In this document: piece after piece, positions 11,501 to 22,901 of the stretch | How positions within the stretch are numbered: the stretch's first letter is position 1 | How the letters are laid out: each line of letters begins with the position of its first letter | From: Rhodamnia argentea | Taxonomy: Eukaryota > Streptophyta > Magnoliopsida > Myrtales > Myrtaceae | NCBI RefSeq assembly: GCF_020921035.1 | Contig: NC_063150.1 | Span: 30,861,826-30,925,825 of the forward strand | Length of the DNA: 64,000 nucleotides | Direction of reading: 5' to 3' | Notes under the pieces: model-generated | What the model was told of the DNA's origin: nothing | What the model saw: the letters and a program-made list of their open reading frames with translations, nothing else | Databases searched by the model: none | Made by a program: the position numbers and the translations under genes

Positions 11501-12739
11501 TCGTGTATATTTCCTTGTGAAGAAATACCCCAAAGAAAGAAAAGAAATGTACCAAGTCATAATCAAATAGACTTGTATTAAGCCAATGAAAGGTCTTCCT
11601 AAAATTGTTCAATTTAATAAGATGACAATTCCTTTCACCCAATCCTCTTTGACTATGCATGACTTATAGATTGGTATTTTTCACTGTTGATAACCTTAGG
11701 ATCCTTCAATTGGTCAAGGGAAATGTTATAAAGTCGGATTCTTTCAATTAAGCATTAAGTTAGTGCGATAATATCCATCTCTCGCTACAATATGAATAAC
11801 CTGCCACTGCTAACAAACATTGATGGCATTACCACAAACTGGGTATGGTTTTCGGGGGTGCGCATCTCTTATGATTCTCAGGCTAATGTAAGTCTCGTGG
11901 AAATTTGTTTCTCAGGCTACCAATAAACAAGTTGTGAAAGCTGATGCTTATGTAGCAGGTCTGTAGTTAGATCTACTCTCTAGATATTCTGTATTTTTTT
12001 CCCTTTAGATTTATGAAAACCAAATACCATTAGATTCCTCCGCCTGAATGGCAGCTTGTGATGTCCCTGGGATCAAGAGACTTCTTCCGTCGCAATGGAG
12101 GGAATGGGAGTTCTTTGATAATATTTATCAGCTAGTTGGCGTGCCTGTTGTCACAGTGCAGCTTCGGTACAATGGCTGGGTAACTGAGTTGCAGGATCTA
12201 GAGAGGTCAAGGTAATCTTCTGTGGAACTGTGAATGTAAGTTTTGCAAAAGTAATGCCGTCTCTTTACTAGAGCTAGCTGTAAAAACCCAAAATTCCATT
12301 CTCCTATACTTTATAAGAGCATGTTATCGACATACTTAACCGAGAGTTCATAGGCAATTGAGGAAAGCTGCCGGATTAGACAACCTTCTCTACACTCCAG
12401 ATGCGGATTTCTCTTGCTTCGCAGACCTTGCGCTCGTTTCTCCAGAAGATTACTACATTGAGGGACAAGGTTCCTTGCTCCAGTAAGAAAATTTTCCTTG
12501 TTTGTTGACTAATGTTTACAAAATCCATTTACTTTGAGATCTGCTGTTCTGAAGATGGATCTTGTTAGGTGTAATGCATTTCAGAAAACCCCTTTAGCCC
12601 AAAGGCCTTTGCATTTTCCCAAAGACATTCCCCCAAAGCCGAACCAAACGTACCCAATATTTGAGTACCTTTATGGTCTTAAAGATGTGCCTTCATTTTG
12701 TTGGGACAATGTGCATATTTTCATTAGTTCAGAATGGGT

Positions 12740-12781
<42 letters not shown>

Positions 12782-13920
12782 CTTACAAAATCTGGAGTAG
12801 AGAGAAGAAAACATTTTATGGGAAAATGGATTTTTCTATTAACACTTTATTTAAGCAATATGCTTTAACCTCCTTATGGGAAAATGGATTTTTCTATCAA
12901 CACTTTATTTAAGCAACATGCTATAACTTCTTGGGTTATTTGTTATCATAATCTTAAATATTTCTTAGACCGAGCTTATGTGTTATTCAAAACAGTCATG
13001 GTCAATATTCAACGTATCAGATTGGGTATATTGGTTAAACTTTAATATAGGTCTTTTGCATACTCATGAAACATAGAATGTCGTATATATTTGATTGCTA
13101 ACAAACATTTATAATCTCCTGGTTGGATGTGCCTTGACTGATTTAAATCTTTTTTGTTCCAGATGTGTTCTGACACCAGGTGATCCATATATGCCTTTGC
13201 TGAATGAGGAGATCATCAAAAGAGTCTCCAAGCAGGTTCGTCTTTTAGAAGCCCAATCTTTCTTCGAATGACAGCCCTGTACCTTTAACGGGGAACAAGT
13301 AGGCTTTGTTCTTTGCTTAATTCCTATAAACCTGGAACCACCATGAAGTGTTGTTGATGTTTAGGCATGCCTTATTTATTTCCTCCCGGGCGCTATTTTG
13401 GTTCGGAACTTTTGTGTACTTCTCTTATTGCCATGCCGTACATGCTTGGCACGTTTATATCTAATATGTTTACGGCTTCCTTTTGTATCAGGTCCTCACA
13501 TTGTTCCCGTCATCTCAAGGCTTAGAAGTGACTTGGTCATCTGTCGTCAAAATCGGACAATCTCTCTACCGAGAAGCTCCCGGTAAAGATCCATTCAGAC
13601 CTGATCAGAAGACACCCATCAAAAACTTTTTCCTCGCCGGCTCGTACACAAAGCAGGTGATTTTACTTTTTCTTAGCTTGATGTGAACTTAATGGCTGAT
13701 TCTGTTAAATGAAATTGAGAAAATGTGGCTGAAAAATTTGCTTGTGCAGGATTACATCGATAGCATGGAAGGCGCCACTTTATCCGGGAGGCAGGCTTCA
13801 GCATATATATGTGATGCTGGGGAAGAGCTGGTGGCTCTGCGAAAGAAGATAGCCTCCGCTTTCGATTCTCAAGTCCAAGCAAACGCTCTTAATACCAAGG
13901 ACGAGCTAAGTCTTGTCTAA
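8529..13920 (+). CDS. ZDS: Zeta-carotene desaturase, plastid
   Basis: Fourteen exons join to a 580-residue protein: 8529-8691, 9148-9272, 9589-9723, 9906-9975, 10124-10197, 10535-10639, 10877-11121, 11230-11317, 11916-11958, 12055-12211, 12354-12482, 13163-13235, 13492-13656, 13750-13920. All borders are GT..AG and phases agree. Residues 1 to about 50 form a Ser/Arg-rich plastid transit peptide. The FAD-binding Rossmann motif follows at 78-83 (GAGLAG in [19 protein letters not shown]), and the conserved C-terminal FLAGSYTKQ block is at 516-524. The enzyme desaturates 9,9'-di-cis-zeta-carotene to prolycopene via neurosporene in plastids, between phytoene desaturase/Z-ISO and CRTISO, using plastoquinone as acceptor. 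Length fits the family and no stop or frameshift is seen, so the gene looks functional. Confidence 0.97.
12742..12930. repeat. CT microsatellite and 58-bp tandem duplication in ZDS intron 11
   Basis: A (CT) run spans about 12742-12779. Just downstream a 58-bp unit starting TTATGGGAAAATGG occurs twice in tandem (12816-12873 and 12874-12930) with only a few differences, indicating a fairly recent local duplication inside the intron between exons 11 and 12. Confidence 0.85.
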
Positions 13921-14288
13921 TACGTAGGCCATTGATCTTAGAGGAATGAGGAAGGCGATGTAGCCGGAGGCACATTAATCATGATGTAAGCTGTGTCCTG
14001 AACATTGACCAAGCAGGATGTATCCATATGTCATTAAATCGGCAGCGCAACGGGCATTGTATTTCAGGGATTTTCAGTGAAAGAAATTGGTGGGGGTTGA
14101 TCATTTGGTGAAAGTCCCTGCTGCAATTAACTTCCCGAAATTCAAGCTAGATGGCCCTGTTTTATCAGTATGCTTATGGGTTAAAGTTTGTGAGTTCATT
14201 CTCGTTTTCTTGTCTTTTCTTCTTCCCTCCTTTTCGCTGCAATGTTCAAATACTCTGTATCTGAAGTTTAAACTGAGTTCGATATTGA
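13921..14288 (+). other. ZDS 3' flank up to the duplication border
   Basis: Contains the presumed ZDS 3' UTR. No other gene seen. It ends at the pentamer ATTGA (14284-14288) that marks the left edge of the tandem duplication. Confidence 0.5.
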
Positions 14289-14348
14289 AATTTTGCTGGT
14301 TATCTAGATGAGTTAGGATACATGTACGTACAACTTCTATGCTAGGTC

Positions 14349-14610
14349 TCCGAACTCATGGGTCGGGCATCTCGAGTCGATCCCGGCCCATGAGGATTTT
14401 GCGGATGGATGGTCTCTCGATGGCCCGCTTCGGGGTTGGAAGGAAATCTTCTTCCATGCACTCAGTCCATTCAAGATCGATGCACCCGAATCATTCTATC
14501 AGATCAAAAATTGACAAGAGATGTCGAGATTCACCCGTCGATTTCAATTCATATGGAGCTCTTACGAACCCGATAACCGAGTTGCTGAAGCAAAACCCTG
14601 ATTCGGACCA
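14349..14610 (-). pseudogene. Decayed protein-coding remnant, unit 1 copy
   Basis: Minus-strand translation gives a protein-like stretch (RAPYELKSTGESRHLLSIFD, later LEWTECMEEDF and KRAIERPSI) interrupted by an in-frame stop after FDLIE. The unit 2 copy at 25748 is open through the same region. I do not recognise the family. It looks like one helical segment of a larger lost gene. Confidence 0.3.
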
Positions 14611-15104
14611 TTAAATTCAGGAGTCCAATGGATACTCACATGGAACTTGGCCCATCAAGATCATCAAGGATGCTAAAACCCAACCAAAAAGTGAGGAAAA
14701 GAAACTTGAAAGATGCTGCATCACTTGCCCTGTTTCTTCGGTCAAACAGATATATCTTCAAGAAGACAAACAAACCTGATCAGTTTGACGTTCCCAGAAC
14801 ACGGCCACGCCGTATCGGGTCGAACCCGGGAGCTGTCGACACGGCCGAGATCCGCGAGTTGCCGGTCCAACATTGTATTATTTCTAGGAAGAGAATTATG
14901 AGTTACATCATATGTCAGCATTGTACTCTGTCAAACACACTTTCCTTCACTTAACGTTATTGCCAACGTTGCCCTGATATGCTCGCGTCTGGTGGAACGG
15001 ATGCAGCACGAGAAAAACGGGATTCCCTCCCACGTGATATCGCCTTGTGTAAACAGTCGTCTCCACGCATTAGAAATATCAGGGAGGAACCAAAATTTGT
15101 CCGA

Positions 15105-15430
15105 AAAGTCGTACGGCGACCAATTTAGTTCGTAAATATTTTAATTACACCAATTTAGTCCTAAGTATTTTGATGATTTTTCAGTTTAGTCATAAACATT
15201 TTAATTGTGCCAATTCAATTTTAAACATTTTGGAGTTTTTGCCAATTTCATCCTAAACCTATTATCTGGATAATTGTATGAAAGGACTGCATCGACAAAT
15301 TATCGAAATGTTTAGGACTAAATTGGTACAATTGAAAGATTCATGACTAAATTAGCAAATCGTCAAAAAGTTTAGGACTAAATTGATACGATTGAAAGAT
15401 GCATGACCGAATTGACCCTCATATAATACG
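15105..15430. mobile_element. MITE-like inverted-repeat element (TTAGGACTAAATTGG family), unit 1
   Basis: The left half carries CCAATTTAGTCC-type motifs and the right half carries their complements (TTAGGACTAAATTGG twice), so the segment folds back on itself. The same motif pair marks several other elements in the window. No coding capacity. Confidence 0.5.
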
Positions 15431-17820
15431 TTTAAGACATTTTAGAGAAAAGTTCAACCCTGGACTTCCGAGCCCTTAGAGATTTGCAAGATTAAGCATG
15501 TTTCCTGCTTTCTTTATTTAATTTTTTTTTTTTAAAAATTCGTTTTGAAGTTTTGGTGAGTCGTACAAATTTAGTTTAATTTATAATCATGCGCTGCACA
15601 ATGTGGAATGGCTCTCGGCGTTGTCAAATTAGGCCAACTTATTAATTGAGGATAATATTCAAAACTATGTCATTTGTATCTTGCTAAATCATTTTGAATC
15701 GGACATTAGAGAAGACGGGGGTGTGAAAAGACCCCAGGTGGAATCCTAAGTCGATAAATAGTGATTTTCTCGTAATAGCAGTCGCAGACGACTTGTATCG
15801 GAATGATTTTAGGACATGGGTTGTATCGCGATGGGGAATACTTTTCACACTTGTTAATCCGCTCCTCATCAAACGCACTACCGGCCCGACGTCCGCCGAC
15901 CCGCCGGGCACTTTGACCTCACCGGGGGGTCGTCGGCTCCTCCCCTTGCGTCCCCTCTCTCTTCTCTCTCTAGGGCGAGTTCCGCCGGAAAGCCTACGCA
16001 TGCAGAGACACGCGATGGACAAAGCCACATGCGGGGGCGTTGAGGTTAGGTAGGGGCGTGGAGAGAGAAGGGATGATGCGATCGGCTTTCGGTTCATAAT
16101 TGCTCGGCGTTGAGATTTGGAGATGGAAGAAAGAAGAAGGGACATGCCGTCGGCGCATGTGGACGAGAAAGTGGCAGGTTCAACGAGAGAAATCCCGACC
16201 CACGAACACTCCCATACGTCCCAACCATTTAATAAGCGCCAACCTGTACGGACCAAATATCTTCTTCTTTTTCTTTTTCCGTCAAATAAGAAAAGTAGAT
16301 TTTCTCTTTCTTTTTTTCTGCCTCTTTTTAAAGTACAGGTGTCGATCCCGCATTTATGATATTAATATCCCCCACCCTCTAATCATTTTATCGGTAGGAT
16401 CGCATGCTTATGGGTAAATAAATTTTCTTTAAACGACATTTTTTGGGACTATACTATGTGATTCGAATGTGGAAAACGAAACATCATGTGGGATCCATTT
16501 GTTTGACAAAAAATGAGTGATTTGAAATTTTTTTTTCTGAAACCGATCGCTCATCTTGTTTTAAATAATTAGTATTTTCATAGACAATGAAAATATTCTT
16601 CTTCTATCCATTGTTCTAAGCGATACAAATAATCATTTTTTATATAATCTTTTAGAGACCATACATTGTTCGCGAAATAAGCGGAACCGTAAAATTGCTG
16701 AAATGTTCTCTCTGTAACCCTCGTTCAAAATTCTGCGAGAACTTATACACGCTTTGCTTTTATACATCTTTTAACTGTAATTTTCGTTGAAAAAGGTAAT
16801 TTCTTTATTTAAGATAACCCCGGAACAAAGGAGGTCTCCAGAAATTTGATTGCTTCCACCTATTTGGATGTGGAAAGATAATTTTCCTCTGTAAAATGTA
16901 TAGCGGCCTAAAAATCGGATCGGATAACCTAGGGGTTGCTCCGATGGCTACCTTTACCACTTGTGAAGGGTAAAGGTGGTGAATTCAATTTCCCAACTTC
17001 TCAAGGGGGTGGGGTTGAGGACGTTGTAAGCGAAGGAGCAGGATTTCGCAATCTGTACATAACTCATAACGCTCACAATAAAATAAAATAGGATAAGATG
17101 GAACTAGAAAAAAAAAATCAGATTGGATCTTATTCTTATTTTTAACAGTTAATTGTATAAAAAAAAATAGTAGCGATATAGTCCAAAAAATGGCTACAAC
17201 CCGTAGGATGAGAATTTTCAATTTCTCCGACCGACATGTACGGTAAAAGCACAGAATACTCTATTATTGATTCTCGACGACTAGTCATATATACCATTAT
17301 TAAGACTCTTATGTTTTTAATCTTTGACCCCAAAAAAAAAAAAATGAATTTTATATTTTTAGAGAATCTCAATTTTTTTTTCCTTCTAAAAAATATCTCT
17401 AGTAGCTTATTTTACGGACCAAACAAACGTGAGCAGTCAACTGCCGTGTCAAATGTGTGTGAACATGCTAGTTTAGGATGAAACGAGTGCCGCCTTTGCT
17501 AGGTTAAGGGAAAGGAAATTTAGGCACATCGGCCTGCCCGCTCTAGCTGCTGCAACCTCGAGCCACCGTTCGATCGAAACAACGCATGCCCCCGCCACGC
17601 GACATCCGCACCACGGGAGCTCGAGGCCGGAGGAGTCCATGGAACCACCTAGACGATTTCTCTCGCGGAGCGGCGTTTCTTCTCCATCGAAACATCATGG
17701 TATTCGGCGTTTCTTACGAGCTTGTCTTTCTAAGTGATGAAGTTTTTTTTGGCTTTATGATCAAAAAGACCTTCCACATAAGCTTTAGACAAGCAAACAT
17801 GGAAGTTGAGAGACATTTTT
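15431..17820. other. Non-coding part of unit 1
   Basis: Mixed AT-rich and GC-rich sequence without a supported gene. The 190-codon minus frame at 15684-16256 is not kept as the same frame in the unit 2 copy, which argues against a real gene. The region includes, at about 17151-17170, the intact pre-insertion site of the CACTA element found in unit 2. Confidence 0.5.
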
Positions 17821-18300
17821 TGTTAAGGTTGATGTCTTGTATTCTGTTATCCAAGAGATTATGAGACGGTTCCAAAAGGCCCCCTGACAACGGGACAGCA
17901 CGGGGGTCCTGCTCCCCGGTGAGCGGGCGGGGGTCCCGGGGGGCTGCCCCTGCGGGGGTCGGGAGTCAGCGCCCTTGAGCCGCCAGAGGCGTTTTATGTT
18001 CGATCATAGAAGGATTTCTATGGGAAAGTTAAATATTTTAGGCTATGTGGGTAATTTTGTAATTTGTGCCGTGTAGGGTTTCGCTATGTATATTTTCGGT
18101 GAAACATGTCTCAAAAGATTGAGAGAGTGTGAGAAAAAGCGGTTGTACACTTTTCTACGTTATTAGTAAAACGGATCTCATCTCCCCGTGGACGTAGGTA
18201 GACGGAACATCTCCCCTGCAGAACCACGTAAATTCTTGTGTTATGCGAATTTCCATTATTTTCTTGCATTGTTGATAGGATCAAATTTAGATATTCGACA
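17821..18300. mobile_element. Solo LTR (480 bp) in unit 1
   Basis: The segment begins TGTTAAGG, ends ATTCGACA and is absent from unit 2, where flanking sequence runs straight through (near 34281-34290). It is bordered by a 5-bp repeat with one mismatch (TTTTT at 17816-17820, CTTTT at 18301-18305; the empty site reads CTTTT). TG..CA ends, 5-bp duplication and size fit a solo LTR left by recombination between the two LTRs of a retrotransposon. A copia-like origin is only an impression. Confidence 0.8.
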
Positions 18301-18448
18301 CTTTTCTCATCTAGAAAGGGGTGCCCAAGTCAATACCAAACTTTTTTTTTTCCTATGAACAAGAGAGTTCTGAATAGATAATCCAATGTTTCAACATCAC
18401 GAGCCCCCATAAGGCAAGAAGCAATGATGTTCAACCTCTCTATCAGCT

Positions 18449-19019
18449 GGGAAAAGTGTCAAAAAATTCTTAAATCTATTACATTATTGTCAATTCGATT
18501 CTAAACATTTTGCTTTTATACTAATTGATTTCATCCCACCAATTTTGATCGAAATCACTAATTTGGACGCCTGGTTGTCCCACGTGGCACGGCTAGCACT
18601 GACATTGACATTTTCTTATATATTAATATATATTTTTTAATATTTTTAATATTTTGTCTTTTTTCTATAATTTCATTATTATTTCTACGAGGGCGAGGCA
18701 ATCCTCACCGGCATTGGGCGAGGGCGTCGCGGCCCTCGTAGGCTGCTAGCGAGAGCTAGTGGGCCCTCAATGAAAAAAAATGGTGTACGTAAAAGAAAAA
18801 GAAAGAAAAAAAGAAAAAACCAAAAAAATCATTAGAAATATTTAAAATATATATATAAAAAGTCTACTTCAATGCTAGTCGTGTCATGCAAGACAACCGG
18901 CGTCCACGTTAGTATTTTTGATCAAAATTAGCTAGATTGACTCAATTGACATATATGCAAAAAGTTTAGAATTAAATTGACACTAATGCGGTAGGTTTAT
19001 GACTTTTTTGACATTTTCC
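18449..19019. mobile_element. Long-TIR MITE with GC-rich core, unit 1
   Basis: The start (GGGAAAAGTGTCAAAAAA) pairs with the inverted end (AGGAAAATGTCAAAAAAG), and similarity continues for roughly 100 bp on each side. The core is GC-rich (GAGGGCGAGG..CCCTCGTAGG). A roughly 50-bp direct repeat of host-like sequence (AATGTTTC..GTTCAACC) lies on both sides (about 18385-18437 and 19022-19072). No transposase. A clear target duplication is not seen. Confidence 0.65.
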
Positions 19020-19072
19020 TTCAATGTTTCCACATCAGCCCACACAATGCAAGAAGCATTAATGTTCAACCC

Positions 19073-20924
19073 AATGTTGGATGTTACCCATCAGATCTTT
19101 AATTTAGGATGAACTTTCTTAACGATTGAATAGTTTGAAAGCGTGTAACAAAAGTTCGATACCTCACTGAAGATGTCGCCAAGAGGAAACTCAAGTCCTA
19201 GCTCCGTTAACATTTCTAGTTGGACTCGCTTTCACTCGAAACATTAAATTAATAAATTATAAGTTAATTTGGATATAATAACTGCTTTATAGCAAATCAA
19301 TTTTTCGATGTTGTACTTGTCTAACACAATTCACACTCTATTCTAACATAAACCACCTTCCTAACTCCAGTTTAGAAGACCTCACTGGGATGCTTCATGG
19401 GATTCTTACCAATTTTAGAGCTGTTATGCCTCTTCTCAGCATGCTTCATGGGGTTCACAACAAGAAGTTCCTGCATTTTTCTTCTCTTGGTCGATGGCGA
19501 ATCCCCACAGAAATCCCCATTAATCTAATCAAGTTCATTGCATATGGGAGTAGAAAGGGTTTGTATATGCATATATAGTAAGAGGTCATCACTGTTAGCA
19601 TTTGACGCACAAACTATAATGAAGTAAAGAGTAAAAGTGAGAAAGAGAATATCGAGACACAAAATTCATCCTATTTCACTTTTAAATTAGGGCTACATCT
19701 AACAAGAGATTTCTCCCGTGCTTTCATACCGATGGAGAATATGAATCATACTCCCAACAATCACACAGTCGACAAAAACAATTTTCCCAACTAAAGAGAA
19801 TATATCCCTCTATAGATACATCACTCGACGCTCTCTCGACCCACCTCAAGTGAATGCTACAAGAACCGAAGCCCGTGAAAACGGATAACTTCTGAAAACA
19901 TGCAATTCTCAAGCAGAAGGCCCTTCTCTAGATCCGTCAAGAAGTTCTGTTTATACTTTCATGAAAAGGGAAGCTTTCAACTGATGGAAAAAAACTCCAT
20001 GCAACCTTCTCCTCTTAACGCCAACCGCCCATAGATGACCAAGTGCATCAGGAAGTAAGAAAATCATTGTAGAACTGATGGTCAAAGTTGGACCGATGCA
20101 CGTGCTGTCGGTCAGCTTTCACAACTAGAACACAGACCAAGAAATTTAATTAACTGACCTAAGTAAATTCAAACCTTTCGCTATCACAGAACCATCACGT
20201 CTTCCTCCCATTGGCTCCAGGAACAAGACAACCCCCAACCAGAAACCCTACGTCTCTTTTCTCTCCTTTCTTAATCCTACTTTGGTGTAGTTTCGACATC
20301 AAGCGCGGCTCGAGCCTACGTAATCGCAGGTTTCGCTTCTTTTCTTTTCTTTTTTATTCGTTAGATATGAAGATAACAGCACTTATCTCCGGTTTTAGGG
20401 TTTTCGTACAGGCCCTGCCGAATCCGTACGGCGTCCTTCGGAGCCGGACGGCGGGGGGTCAATGCCAAAAACCCTCCTAAAGTGTCTGCTTCGACGTCGT
20501 TTTAGGAGACGATCTGTTTTCCAATGAATAGAAAGCCTGCATGCACCGGAGAAAACGTGATAAAAAGTGGGGCATAGCTACGAGATAACGACGGGGGACG
20601 TTGGCCCATGTCTCGTTATTTATTGAAAAAAAGAAGAGAGCTGTCGCTAAACGGAGTTTAAAAAGTGATTCTTGAAAGATGATGATGATGATCACTTCCT
20701 CCTAAGTTTGGAGGATACTTTTGTATATTAATAGCTTCGCTTGGAGTGTTGCTCGGGAAAGCGGTAGTGAGAAAAGTGCCATGCACGAGCCAAAGACAGA
20801 GAATTACGTAAGTGGGTGTGCAAGTACGTGGATGTGAGAGGTTGCTTTTGGTATAAGATTCAAGAAGGCCATTCATTCGAACGGGGAAGAAGTGTTGGAA
20901 AAGTTCTAAACTTGTTGCATTGGT
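19073..20924. other. Non-coding part of unit 1
   Basis: No gene is supported. The only sizeable frames are under 90 codons and lack recognisable domains. A copy lies at about 35145-36980 in unit 2, where about 70 bp extra (around 35072-35140, including a long T run) are present relative to unit 1. Confidence 0.45.
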
Positions 20925-21312
20925 ATTGATTTAGTTTTTAAAGCTTTTCATTTCTCTAATTTAATCATAAACCTTTTGATCTAAAGTCTATTTATTCTTC
21001 CGGCTAGTTTTAGCTGCTGATGTGGATGCTAACTGTTGCATGTGGCGACAAGGCCAGCCCTCGCCCGTCATCGAAGGAAAAGCGGAGAAAAGAGAGAGAA
21101 CTTACCTTACAAAAAAAAAAAAATTAAAAAATTAAGATTTATTAAAATATTATTTAAAAAAATTCACGTCAGTAATATCCAATCAAAACTAGTCGAAATG
21201 ACTAAATTGACCCGAAGTCAAAAGGTTCAAAATTAAATTGGCACGATTAAAAGATTTAAAACTAAATTGACACTGATGCAATATGTTTAAGATTTTTTTG
21301 ACACTTTTTCTT
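20925..21312. mobile_element. MITE-like element, same family, unit 1
   Basis: The right end carries GACTAAATTGACCC, AAATTGGCACGATTAAAAG and TTTTTTTGACACTTTTTC motifs, in the orientation and order of the right arm of the element at 18449. The left arm (TTCTAAACTTGTTGCATTGG) is more decayed. The core has the GGCCAGCCCTCGCC patch typical of this family. Copy in unit 2 at about 36980-37378. Confidence 0.5.
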
Positions 21313-21821
21313 ATTAAAATGTAGGGGGCATTTAGTATGATGGGTGACTCTAGAAGTCCTTATTACCTTGTTTGAGTTGTATTTGACAATTGTAGTCGAG
21401 TGGAATCGAATCGAACCGAATTCAAAATCGCATCTTCTCTTCGCGGGTGTGCGTGCACGCTTTCACATTGGAAATCTCACCTGGGATATGGTACACCTGT
21501 ACCGCAGAACTCTCCTGTATAGGCTTGCGAAAATTGTGGTAGAACTCGCATTAAAATTAGGACATCTACGCCTCGAGACGGAATTTGTAGGACGTAACTA
21601 CAAAATCCACCGACTAAGTTCATGGGATCGGGGGCATGATGGATTGTATATCTAGGTATTACGACAATACACAAGTCAATAGCACTTTTAGCAAGAAATT
21701 TCACTAATTTCGGGAAAAAAAAAAGCACAAAGTGAAAACTTACGAGAGAGAGAGAGGTGTCACAAGAATTATCAAATATCACCATGAAACAACTTTCTTT
21801 ATCATGAAAAAGTACCAAAAA

Positions 21822-22310
21822 AAAGTTTTAAAACTTTTTTGTATTGGCACAAATTGAATCCATTTAATCAATTTTGATCGAAATTCATTAACGTAGATAA
21901 CGGTCACCCTATATGGCATGGTCAATGCCAATGTAGATATATTTATATGACATCATATCAATTTTTTGAATTTCTTAAAATTTTGTGTTTTTTTCTTTTT
22001 TTTTCCTTCTATTTTGGCTAGCCCGGGTCGTGGCCCTTACCCATTGGCCAACAAGGGTCCTTGTCGACCCTCGTAGGGAAAAAAAATAAAACAAAAACTT
22101 TACTTCTTTTAAGATTGTAAAAAAAATATCCACGTTGTAGTATGATTGACGTCCATGTCGGCGATTTTCGATCAAAATTTGCCTAATGGATTGAATTGAT
22201 ATAAATGCAAAAAGTTTAGAACTAAATTGCTTCAATTCAAAGGTGTAAGACTGAATTGTTACCGACGCAATAAGTTTAAGGCTTTTTTGATACTTTTCCC
22301 TTTCTTATCA
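21822..22310. mobile_element. MITE-like element, same family, unit 1
   Basis: Terminal arms read AAAAAGTACCAAAAAAAAG at the left and, inverted, GGGAAAAGTATCAAAAAAGC at the right. The GC-rich core contains GGGTCCTTGTCGACCCTCG. Non-coding. Copy in unit 2 at about 37903-38402. Confidence 0.55.
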
Positions 22311-22847
22311 TCAACAAGCATTTTCCAAGTCGGTTTAAGAAAATAAAAGAGAAAGAAGATAAGAATAAGTGCATACTTACATATACCGAGGTATAAAATC
22401 TCAATGCGCCCCCTAAACAAAGAGAGATTTTCGAACGTTTCCGAATCACGGCACTTCTCGTCCACCCCAGTCGGTCGCCACATTGGTCCGGCGAGGACAC
22501 TTTTACATCCAATAATTGAGTTAAGAATACCGAACATCTCCTTTTAGGAAGCCCACCCAAATCCTCGTGTGGTCAAAATCTGGAGATCTTTCGTTGTCCC
22601 TTGAAGAGGCCAACAAGTCCAGATGCCGACCTGATGAAGCCACATGTCGAGTTTAGGGCGTGAGGGTACATTGGATCAGTACAAAATCGATCGTAATGTG
22701 TACCAAACCACACATGTTGCCCTACCCCCTCTGCCTTTTGTCCATTTTCAGCTCTCCATCCACCCAACACACTGCTTCTTGGAGGGGTCATGCATTGTGG
22801 GATCACTCTATAGGACCTAAAAATCTTGCCGTGTTCAATCCACATAT

Positions 22848-22888
22848 CTCTCTCTCTCTCTCTCTCTCCCTCTCTCTCTCTCTCTCTC
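22848..22888. repeat. CT microsatellite, unit 1
   Basis: Interrupted (CT) run followed by a short (TA) run up to about 22901. The unit 2 counterpart at 38945-39036 is much longer, mainly through an expanded AT tract. Confidence 0.85.
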
Positions 22889-22901
22889 CATATATATATA
22901 T

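Noticed and set aside
15684..16256. Minus-strand 190-codon frame and its counterpart at 27142-27615
   Set aside because: Only short blocks are shared and in shifted frames between the two duplicate copies, as expected for duplicated non-coding DNA.
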